Source: Diphasiastrum complanatum (taxonomy: Eukaryota; Streptophyta; Lycopodiopsida; Lycopodiales; Lycopodiaceae). From it: a stretch of DNA of 64,000 nucleotides. The notes beneath the pieces were generated by a model. It was not told where the DNA came from, did no database searches, and was given only the letters and a program-made list of their open reading frames with translations. The translations under genes were made by a program, and so were the position numbers. Location of the stretch: positions 69,611,349-69,675,348 of the forward strand of contig CM055099.1 in assembly GCA_029204225.1 (NCBI GenBank), written 5' to 3'. Positions 22,077 through 34,200 of this stretch are shown piece by piece. The first letter of the stretch is position 1, and every line of letters begins with the position of its first letter.

Positions 22077-25000
22077 ATGCCTGATCACAAGAGATCAAGT
22101 ACCGATGTTTGTGGCCATTCAGCAGTATGTTGCCTGTTTACACATGCTCGTATAATATATCAATTGGCATGAATGTTTTCTATTTCAATGTTCTTGGCTG
22201 ATATTGTAATATTGAGGACCTGAGAGCAGCAGAAATCAACATATATAATGATGATCATATTGATGACTCCTTGCTTACAGATGAACGAGCCGCATGAAAC
22301 GAAAGGGGAGAACTTTTTCTCTGATGTTTCGCTTGCAGAGAATCAGAATAATGTCAAGTACACTAAGGATGGAAGTGTAGATATATTTGGGAGGCGTGCC
22401 ATCCGAGCAAAATCCGGTGGTTTCAGGACTCTCCCATTCATACTTGGCAAGTAGCCTTGGTTTTATAAGTTTCCTTGTAGGTGGTATGATCACAATTATT
22501 CTACAATATTCTAGCTACCGATTATTTGCTTCAACTAGTACTTTTTACAAAAATTGGAAATGCAGCTGCACCGGCAGCACCATGTTAACACAACGCGTTT
22601 AAAGAATGGCTCGTGCGAATTGCTTCCAATGGCACAAGCCAGTACGGATTGCAGTTTCTAAGAAATGTGCAGCACCATTAAAATCGTGATCATCAAAATA
22701 AAGATGCATACATAGGTCATCTATATATCTTAAGTCGTTTTTCTGACATCTGATACGATCGATCGTGTACATAATATGCAAAATGCCGCATATATAGGAA
22801 ATTCTGAGAACTAAGCATAGCGAGATTTGCTGCCTCCGGAGTCCGCATATAGTGAATTTGTAATTTGTATGCTGCAGGGGTTCAATTCCTAGTAACTATG
22901 GCATACTATGCGTTGGCTACGAATCTGGTGCGTTACTTGTCAACCAAGTTTCACGAGAATGTTGCTAGTGCTTCCACCGCAGTGGCAAACTGGAATGGAT
23001 CAACCACATTATTCTCAGTTCTCGGTGCTTTTTTGGCAGATTCATACTTTGGCAGATTCTGGACATCAGTTGGGTTTCTCATCGTATACTTCCTTGTGAG
23101 TATTTTGTGTCGATCCGTATGGCAAGCATATCACTAGTACTGCAAAACGTTTTCTTATGCTATATATGATTGTGATTACAATTTTGTTGTGATTCTGCCC
23201 AATACATTCATAGGACCTATGGGGGCACATGGCTAGTAGTCATTGTGAGGAAGGCCATGGCTAGTAGTCATTGTGAGGAAGGCCTTGTAAATAGATGACC
23301 CTGATCATAAAGATAGTGGATAAATATGATTACAAGCAATCTTCTTTTAAGTAGGAACTCATTGTATAATACATCATACTGCAATAACATTAATAAATCT
23401 TCTCTTTTGGGAACAATGTATTCTATGTTCATTGGAGTAAGAGAGATATAGAGAGTGACAATTTCCGTGTTTTGTATGTTTTTGGTTTATGTTCAATAGA
23501 TGCTTTGTAGATCTCATCATTTATGTAAGTTATATCATTTTCTGAGCACTCTGATTTCATCAATGGTTCTGGGCCCACTCACCAATGGAGACTGATTAGG
23601 AGATTCAAGTTCTAAGAGAGAAGTGGATTTAATCTGTTTTGATCAAGCCAAGAGGTGCTTGATGGTCACATCATGGAGGCTGCTTTTTGAATGTCAAGTA
23701 GGACATTCAGATCAAGCCAAGGGGTGCTTGACTGTGGCAACACGGAGGCTGCATTTTGAATGCCAAGGAGGGCATTGAGAGTTGGAACAAGTGAAGTTGT
23801 GCAACACGAGCAGCATTGACAAAGGTCAAAACTCAAGGGGAAGTAGTGGGATATTGAAGGCCCATATTTCTAGAGACATACACTAGGTGAGGGGAGCCTT
23901 GACGCTTGTTTTTGTGCTTTGGAATGGCTCATTGTGAAATAATGATTTCAGGAAGGTCATTGCCAAGAAAGGATCATTGGGAGAATCTTCTTGCAAAGAC
24001 ACTGTTTTTGGATGCATTGGGAGCTTTGGTGGAATGAGTCTGACCATCAAGAAGGTGTAATAGGTGGCAGCATTGGAGGTCTTCAAGCCTTGATTCTTGG
24101 GTGCAGTGCGGATTCATGCAAAAACTTTGGTGCCCCATCATTCAAAGAGTTGATGAAGACTGAAATTGGATTCTATGATAGTCTGGAGGATGTAATAAAG
24201 AAGGGTCATCGATTGACGACTCCAAAGCATGTAGTATTGTTGGAAAGAGGGGCATGAAGAAACATAACTTGAAAAGAAAACAAACACAAATACGAAGCGA
24301 ACTCGAAACTCGAAAAAGAAACGAACTCGAACAAGAATTGTTCGTGCGCAGCGGAATGAGCTATCTCACCCTTTCCTCAAGCATGACTATGCCTAACATA
24401 AAGATAATTTGTCGCGAACAGCTAGACAAATTATTAGTCGTGAATTATTCGCGAAGAGCTAGACTAATAATCAGTCGTGCTAAGAGCTAGACAAATAATC
24501 AGTCACGAAAAGCAAGACTAAATATTAGTCGCGAACAACTAGACTAATAATAATTCGCGAAGAGCAGACTACCAAATTAAGTAATAAGAAAGCCAGACAA
24601 AATGTAGAAGAGCATTGCAATATTGACACAAATCTGAACGTAGAACAAACAGAGCTGTAATCAGATTAAGTATAGCTAAATATACAGGTCATTAATGCAG
24701 GTGAGCACAAGACAATAGCGAACGTAACCACGTGCTTAAGCTAATCACACAATCTGTAAAGGTGATGAACCTATTACTAACAATACATTTGGAAGAAAAG
24801 AATCGATGCGCGAAAGCATCTACAATGTCTGTCTCTAAAAAGTCAGTGATGTTTTGTTCTGATGTTGTTATACTTCATGCACTAAATACGTAGATGGTAT
24901 TCAATATATATACATAAGTTTTATAGGTGTGTAGATGAATAAGGTACAAAAGTGGATGTGTTGTCTGTGGGAGACCATGGGTGGCTGTTGTTGTTGTCAA

Positions 25001-28000
25001 ATCTAATTGCACAGTGCATGAGATCAGTGTGAGAAGGCCGCGACATCATTTGGAAAATAAGATTATCTCTGAGTACTTGTTTGATGTGAAAGTTTCAAAT
25101 AGTGAAAATTATTTATTCAGTCGACACTTTGACAAATGCCTTAAAAACTGATTCACAGGGTACCTTCACTTTTCCATTACGGCACCTTTGGCATTTGTAT
25201 GGAAGTGTCGTCTTTTTTTGCCTGTCACAAATCACGTGTAAAAACACAATGTCGTCTTTTTCACCTTCTTCGCCTGTCTTATTTTACATGTAAATATGCA
25301 GACTTTGTGACAACACAAGTAAAATACAGCAGCATGAATGGAGGCAGATTAACATAGGATTTAGGAGAGTAGAGGAGATAAATCCAACACCCCCCCTTAA
25401 TTTGGATCCGTGAATGCCTTGATCTTCAGACTAAGCAATGCACACAACTTGTTGTGTGCATTAACACTTGATGTCTTCGAAAATACATCTACAACCATGT
25501 CCTGCAATCTATAGTATGTTGAGCTTAACCTGCTTGTTGAGAACCTTGCCCCCTGATATAGTGATATCAAACTTTAATGTGCTTACTCCTAGAGTGAAAT
25601 CTTGGGTTGGCCGATAAGGCAATAGCACTCTGATTATCATAGAATATAATTGTAGGGGTTGTACTGATACAAACTAATGTCTGACAATAAATTTCTCAAC
25701 CAAAACGCTTCTTTAATAGATTGAGAAGAAGCAATGTATTTTGCCTCTGTAGAAGAAAGAGTGATAGAGGTTTGCTTACGACTGTTCCATGAGATAGGAC
25801 CACCGTTGACAAAGAATGTAAGTCCAGATGTGGACTTACAATTGTCTACATCTCCTCCCCATCTTGCATCAAAATATCCACTGAGTTGATGAAGATTGTC
25901 GAACTGACTTCTCCATAGCAGATGCACTGGTTATGGTAGCTTGAATATACCTCATGACTCTTATGAGAGCCTTCCAATGGGTAATGCCAGGATTAGCCAT
26001 ATATTGGCTGAGTGAGCTTATTGCAAAAGAGATGTCAAATCTTGTATAAACCATTGCATACATGAGAGATCCAAGTATCGATTGATAAGGATACTCTCTC
26101 ATTTGCTCCTCTTCCTGCTTGGTCTAGGGACATTGGTCCTTTGACAAATGCAGGCCTAGATCCATTGGTGAGAGCTAAATTACAATTCATTAAATTGTAT
26201 TTGTTAAGAACATTGTGAAGATACCTTTGTTGAGTGATATAGATCAGTCGTCTCGCTCTGTCTCTGTGGATCTGAATGCTTAGACAAAAGTGAGCTTCGC
26301 CTAGATCAGTCATGTCAAACTCAGAAAACAACATCTGTTTAGAATCCTTGACCAAATTGGTACTGTTGCTGAAAAGCAACGTATCATCCACGTATAAGAT
26401 GATAATAATGAAGGATTGTTGCACTGACTTGGAATAGACGTTGCAATCAGCAGTGCTTGGTTGGAAATCTTGTTCAATGACTTGGTTGGAAATCTTGTTC
26501 AATGAGAAATGTGTTGATCCTCTAAACCCAAGCTCTGGTAGACTGTTTCAAGCCATAGAGTGCCTTATGGAATTTATAGACATGATTTTTCATACCTTCC
26601 AGAACATATCCTTCGGGCTGGATCATGTAGATGTCTTCTTGTATAACTCCATTCAGATAAGCTGTTTGCACATCAAGTTGATGCACTTCGAGGTCGGCAG
26701 CTGCAACATATGATAGGAGGGCTCGGATCGATGAATGCTTGACTACTAGACTGAAAGTCTCACTATAGTCTACGTTGGGAATCTGAGTGAATCCTCGCAC
26801 TACTAGTCTTGCCTTCCTTCGATCAATCGCTCCATTGGCATTGTACTTGATCTTGAAGATCCATTTGCAATCAATAGTATTGCAGCCAATAGGAGCTTCG
26901 ACTAATGACCATGTCAGGTTCTTGATCAAAGAGGAATACTCTTTGTCCATGGCTTCTCTCTAGAGATCAGAGTCTGGTTGGCTGAGTGCCTCTTCGATTG
27001 TTGTCGGTTCTTGTATCAAGAGACATGCAGACTCAGGAGTATATCTTGTGGGCTGTGTGTGCACTCGACTTGATCTTCTGAAAAGAATTGACTGATGAAC
27101 CACTCTTAGGACTTGTTGCTGCGAACAACAACATCTTCGTCTGATTTACTATCGAATAGTGGGTCGACAATGGACACGCTTGAGCCTGAAGCTCGAATAG
27201 TCGTGTCAATAGCAGGTGATGAAGGTTCTCCTAGAACAAAGTCTTTGCCTTTGATGTTGATGAACTAATCCTCGATAAACACTGTATCTCGGCTATACAA
27301 GATTTGGTATCGGAATCATACAGCTTGTATGTGTTATCAAATGAAGTATACCCGATCAGGATGGTCTTGAGACCATGGAAGTTGAATTTTTTTCTCGTGT
27401 CTTTCAGGATCTGCGCATAGGCAATGCATCCGAACACTCGTAGGTTCTTCACAGAAGGCTTAGAGCCTCTCTCCACACCTCATGGGGTGTTTTGCCTAAG
27501 AGGGCATTGGTCTAGAAGCTCTTGGGTAGCGATGCATGTGCTAGCATACATTTAGCTAATTCAACTAGAGTACGGTTCTTCCTCTCGGCTAAGCCATTAG
27601 ACTGAGGACTATAAGGAGTGATGAATTGCTGCTCAATGCCTTGGCTCTGGTAGTACTCCTTAAACTCAATAGAGATGTACTCTCCACAATTGTCAGACCT
27701 TAGGGCCTCCTTCCAATTTCTTTTTCTACACGCTCCTTGAAGATTCTGAAGCAATTGAAAGCTTTTGATTTTTTCTTGATAAAGTACACCATAGTCCTTC
27801 TAAAAAATTCATCAATAAAAGTTATAAAATACTTTGCATCCTTCCGAGAAGGATTCTTCATCGGGCCACAGATGTCTGAATGCACAATGTCTAAGAATCC
27901 TCTAGCAGTATGCTGATGACTTGATCTAAATGGTTTCCTAGTTTGTTTACCCACTAAACAGTCTTGACAGACAAGTAACTCGACTTTTTCACTAGGATAG

Positions 28001-31000
28001 TCTAGATCAAGAATAATATAATGAGCATGATTCAAGTGACCAAGTCTATAATGCCAAAGTAAACTTTTATTTGCTTGAATTGAAATACTGAGCGCCTGAG
28101 TAGAGGCAGAAAACCAATGACTTAATCTATACAAGTATCCATGTCTCTTTTTGAGTGCTAGGATCTTGCCTGTTTTATCAACTACTTTGCACTGATCACA
28201 TTCGAATTCTACTTGATGTCCTAGATCTATGATTCTGCTTACAGAGAGCAGATTCATAGATAAATTGGATACATATAGGACTTTAAAAAGTAGCTTAGAT
28301 TGATCATTTGCAAAGTTCAATCTCACAGTACCTTCACCTTTAATAGCTTGTGTGCTATTATCGCCAAGGTGAACGTATCTGTCGCTGGATGCTCCTTGAT
28401 GGCTGGTCATGAAAGCATCGTGATCTATTTTTTGAATGGACTGTGGAGCTTCTATAGCTACATTGGCCACTTGATTCGACTGTCTCTTGCTGTTGTTCTT
28501 TGCTTGAATCTCATGGTTGTTTCTCTTGCAGTATCTGCAGGATAGCTTCTTCTTTGTTTGCAGATTCGACTGTTCTTTGTGTTGTGTTGGTTTCTGGTCT
28601 TGCTTCGATTGCTTCAAGCCTTTCTTCTTCTTCTACTTAGTCGTGCTCTTGTTGGTGTACAAAGAGTGAGAATCAGCTGAGAAACTAGAGGCTTCGTTCC
28701 TTCTCGTATCTTCCTGCAACAACATTGTGATGACTCTTGAAAGAGTTAGCTCTGGATGTGTCGTGATGATCATCACCCAGCTGTCGTATGAGCTTGGCAA
28801 GCTTGTGAGCAGTTGCATCACTGCATCTTGATCGTCTATGACAGATCCGACAACAGCCATTTGCTTCAGTAGGTCCTTGAATTGATTGGTATGATATCAC
28901 CATTTTCCATCTTGAGGGAGTAAAATTTCTTCTTGAGATGTAGCTTGGAAGCTATATCTCACACTTCGTATAATGTGTTCAAGATGTCTCAGACTTCTTT
29001 GGATGTCTGGGCTTCGGACACATGGCCAATCTGAGTATCCGAAATGCTGAGGATGATCATCGTGAATGCTTTGCCGTCCTTCAGCTTCCATCTGACGATT
29101 GCTATGTCATTAGCTTCGGGTTTCCCCTCTGCACCTGTAACAATGTCATACAATTCTTTAGCCATTAGCACTATTTTCATCTTAAATTTTCACAGAGATG
29201 GTAATTGGCTCCATCAAGCTTGTCCGTGATAGGATTGGCTCTCCCTTGGGAATCCATGTGGAAGATTAGTCTAGGTAATAGGAATAACTATCAGTGACTT
29301 AAGTATGAAAATCTGGATTACAGAACAAGAAGATAAGAAGATAATTACTCTATCAGCTAGTAGAGTCTTATTATTGTGGAAGCTTATCAGGCTACAGAAA
29401 ATTAGCTCTGATACCATCTTGGAAAGAGGGGCATGAAGAAAGATAACTCGAAAAGAAAACAAACACAAAAATGAAGGGAACTCGAAACTCGAAACTCGAA
29501 AAAGAAACGAACTCGAACGAAAAAAGTGTTCGTGCGCAGCGGAATGAGCTATCTCACTCTTTCCTTAAGCATGACTATGCCTATCAGACTCGAGCAGAAT
29601 ATTAGTGATAGAAATTAGTTCGATGTGATTACGTAGCCAAACATGGGTTTTGACAATCTACGAGTAAATTCTTTGCGAGTTTTATTTACAAATGATTTCT
29701 AAAATTTCATGGCACATGGTATGCTATCAGATATATAGGCTCTATATATACTCATTATATATTAGATGAATACTAACTTTGACTATACTAATGGATTCTA
29801 CATAAAAAATGGAGCACTTTTGCTTCATCTCAATCCGAGCAATAATAGGAAAGTTATGACAGTTCAACAGTTTTTAGACTAGAAAACGTTTTTCCCTTGG
29901 AACCTAAAAGGGGTAGCACGCCGACGTGCTATCAATTTGAGTTAAAGACTAGAAGCTTAAAGCGGTAGCACGCCGGCATGCTACCCCTTTCAAGCTCCAA
30001 GAAAAAAAAAATTAGCCTAAAAAACTTTGAAGGGCGATAACTTTCTTAATATTGCTCGGATTGAGATGGTCCAAAAAGCAAAAGTGCTCCATTTTTTATG
30101 TAGATTCCATTGGAATAGTCAAATTTGATATTAAAAAAAAATTGAAAATATTTTATTATATCATCATCTCAACATAAGCTTAATAGTTAAGCTATAGCCT
30201 CCATCTGGAACATACAATAAAAATGTTTTTTTTTAACCAATGTTGATTTTATGATACCTAGGCCACATACCATCATGTCTTTTAATGTATGGTCATACAT
30301 CAATCCTTGGTCGTAGACAAAAATGTTTTTGCTTGATAAATGTAAAATTAAAGTGATTAAAATTTTTTGCGTTCTCAATGATATAGCATCTTATGTACAA
30401 TTTGTAGACAACATGATTTGTAGACATATCTTTTAGCTAGTAAGAAAATAAACAACATGATAATGAAGTATACAAATAGATTTCACCCCCAAAAGCGAAA
30501 TATAATAAATTTTAAAAACCTAAAAACAATGTAGCATGCCATGTGCTATCAATTTGACGTAATTTAAGAACACTAAACTCGCAAAACTCGCAGATAATTT
30601 ACTCGCAAAATGCCACCCCGCCAAACATTAAGCATCAAATACATCAGAAAGATAATTTGTCGCGAACAGCTAGACAAATTATTACTCGCAAATTATTTGC
30701 GAAGAGCTAGACTAATAATCAGTCGCACTAAGAGCTAGACAAATAATCAGTCACAAAAAACAAGACTAAATATTTGTCGCAAACAACTAGACTAATAATA
30801 ATTCGCGAAGAGCAGACTACCGAATTAAATAATAAGAAAGCCAGACAGAATGTAGAAAAGCATTGCAATATTGACACAAATCTGAATGCAGAAGAAACAA
30901 AATTTTAATTAGATTAAATATAGCAAAATATACAGGTAAGACAATAGCGGACATAACTGTGTGCTTAACAAAGCTAATCACACAATTTATAAAGGTGATG

Positions 31001-31134
31001 AACCTATTACTGACAATACATTTGGAAGAATAGAATCGATGCGCGAAAGCATCTACAATGTTTGTCTCTAAAAAATCAGTGATGTTTCGTTAAGATGTTG
31101 TTATACTTTATGCACTGAATACGTAGATGGTATT

Positions 31135-31203
<69 letters not shown>

Positions 31204-34200
31204 ATTTTTACAGGTGTGCAGATGAAGAAGGTACAAAAGTGAATGTGATGTCTGTGGGAGATCGTGGGTGGCTATTGTCATTGTCAAATCTGATTGCAGT
31301 GCATGAGATGAGTGTGAGAAGGCCACGACGTCAGCCTTCGCTAAAATTAACGTTGATGAAAATGTAAAAAATGCGACACTCTGACAAATGCCTTAAAAAC
31401 TGATTTATAGGGTACCTTCGCTTTTCCATTAGGGCACCTTTGGCATTTGTAGGGCAGTGTCACCTTTTTTCGCCTGTCACAAATCATGTGTAAAAACACA
31501 GTGTCATCTTTTTCGCCTTCTTCACCTGTCTTATTTTACATGTAAATATGCAGACTGTGCGACAACACAAGTAAAATACAGCAGCATGAATGGAGGTAGA
31601 TTAACATATAGGATTTAGGAGAGTAGAGGAGATAAATCCAACAACATGAGTTGTTGAAGATCAGAAGACTTGCAAAACACTGTTGTTGAAGGCCAATGAA
31701 AGTGGTTCAGCTACTGAAAGTGTAGAAGATACTAAAATGGCCAAGTGGTCAGTTGTAATGGGCCATAGCTCGATGATATTTTATTTTATGACTCATTTAC
31801 ACCATGAAAATTTTTTGCCTTGCCTTGCAAAGGCAATACTATGTGTTTAGGACAGTCAATGGAGTTTGATAAAAAGTGAATGCTAAAGGACATTCTTTGA
31901 TGGTTGTCTAAATTTTAAAGGCTAGAACTTTAGTTGAGGGCCCAATGAACATGCATTAATTGGCATTCCAAAAATTCTAGAAAGGGTGCATGCAAACAAT
32001 GCATGATAAATCCCAAAAAGCAAAACAAAAGCTTTAAAAAATACAAAAGCACATGCACTGAATGCATGTTCTGAACTAGAATTGGCTCGGAAATGCAACG
32101 TTGGGTGGGCCAAATTTTGAGTAGAGGTAGAGCGTTGGATTTGATGCAAAAAGAACCAGGTAGGAGTGTGTTGGAGGTCCCCAATAGGACCATTCGTATT
32201 GTTGGAGGTCTGCAGGGGGGTCTAATTCAGATATGGTTGAAACATGAAATAAGAGGTAGATAGTGCATTGAAGTCAGATCCAAGCCAATGATGGATGCCT
32301 TGAGGTGGAAGGCTAGAGATCCTTTAGGTTTAGAAGGTGACAATAGAATGGTGTTCAAGGAGCAAGTACAACAATGGATTACCTTTTTTTGCTACACTTG
32401 GATATGATGGCTATCGATCTAGCTCCTTCATGGAAGGTAGTGCAATACATCCTTCAGAAGAATCTGGCAATGGTGCTTCTGCAATGTCTTCCTCCTGCAT
32501 GCACAATCATACATAAGATATTTTAGATACATGCAAACAAGCATGGCATTTGTGCATCAATCTAGAAGGGCAATACCTCAGGATGCGAGTTTATGAAAAT
32601 GCAAGAGTCGAGAATGAAATTCTTTTTCTTTCTTGGAGAGTTTGCGCACTTGGATTGCGGTTCACAGATTCATTGCTTTCACTTGAAGAACTCTGTCCAA
32701 GTATCGGAGCCAACATAAGGAGTGTAATTCTTAGGTCCCTTTTCATACAGAGTGTCTTTGGATCTTGGATGATAACATATTCCAAATGCATAACTTCAAG
32801 AAAGATATGTTTTATTTTCAATAGATGACTACGCATAAATCTCCTACAATTGTTTGAAAAAATCAAATGAGACGTTTATTACTTGGAATATGATCAATGA
32901 TAGGTCAATCAAAAGTTTTGCTTTCCTTCAAGGAAGAAGATTTTGTGCAAATTTGAAGATGAATAAATTCAAAATAAAACTCAAGCGGTAGGCATCAGTG
33001 TACATGCCTTTTTATTAAACACTCAATGGTTCTGCAAATGAAGGGAGTCGATTTCTTTGATGAAGGCTCTACAATAAAAGAATGACATGTTTCATTGTGC
33101 TTCCTACGAATTTCTTTGACTCACAATCCATATCTATGTTTCAAATGTAATGTGCTTGCAGACTCCCTCACTTTATTCACTAAGCAGGCTCTGTCATGCT
33201 TCCTCGCATACACCTTACATTGTACTGCGAGTGTGTTATTAATTTAACTTGAGAAAAAGGGCATTTGAACTTTTTGCAAGTTGGATGAGGAGGTGATGGA
33301 TTGAGATGTAAATAGTGAAATGTGAATATCGTGAATACTAAAACATGAATATCGTGAATATTAGAACGTAAATATCGTGAATACTGTGATCGTGAAACTC
33401 TGAATACTGATTGTAAAACTTTGAATATTGCTTGTGAAACTCTGAATATTGATTGTGATACACTGAATACTGACCGTGATACTCTGAATACTTTAATCGT
33501 GACATATTTTTAATGATACAATTGTGAATAGCAAATAGCAATTTTTTTAATTACTAAAATTGTGATTTTTCTTTTATATCGAATGTGAGTTTCATTAATT
33601 ACATTGAATGAGATTAGTGAGTACTCAATCATGATATTTGTGGTTACTCTCATGAATATCTATGATGAAATTTGTTTAATACAAATTGTGATATTGTGAG
33701 TGTTTAATTGCACAAATTGTGACCATTTTTGTGTTTTTGATCGTGAAATTGAGAACGATAAAATTTATTACTACTTTCATCAATTCACACACAATAAACT
33801 ATGATATTCATTTTTTTGCAATTGTGAATGTGCATCATGAAATTGTAAATACTAAATTGTGAAATTGCTACGACTTTTGTAGATATTAATTTTGAAAATT
33901 TTATACTAAGCTATAAAACTACAAGTACTTAATAATGAAATTTGTTGTTACTTCTGAAAACTAATTGCAATATTGTGAACCTACTATTTTAAAAGTTATG
34001 CATAATTTTGTGACGATTGATTTTGAGTTTGTGACATGATTACTCAAATATAAAAATAATTATGATTATTTGCGAAGCTAGAAAATGACTAAATAATTTT
34101 CATCCATTCTTATGAAATTGTCATTTCTAATGTCCAAAATTTACAAATCTCAAAACACCAAAATAATGCCACAATGTTCTTGTTTTTTTTGGTCAAGCTG

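Larger units (their letters stand above)
24238..31643 (-). mobile_element. Ty1/copia retrotransposon W
   Basis: 3' LTR 24238-25389 (TGTTGG...CCAACA), polypurine complement CCCCCCCTTAA at 25390, gag-pol on the minus strand, primer-site complement CTCTGATACCA at 29406-29416 and 5' LTR 29417-31643. The 5' LTR is about 2.2 kb only because a 975-bp insertion and a long TA run expanded it. The target duplication is unclear (AGTAT left, ACATG right). The empty site is preserved in the inverted copy near 3560. Stops and frameshifts make it inactive. Confidence 0.9.

Noticed and set aside
31108-31326. 72-codon frame with alternating Y and I
   Set aside because: It is a translation of the (AT)n microsatellite.
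24238-31643. Clear target duplication for element W
   Set aside because: The five bases on each side (AGTAT, ACATG) do not match; I could not find a shifted version that works, so none is claimed.
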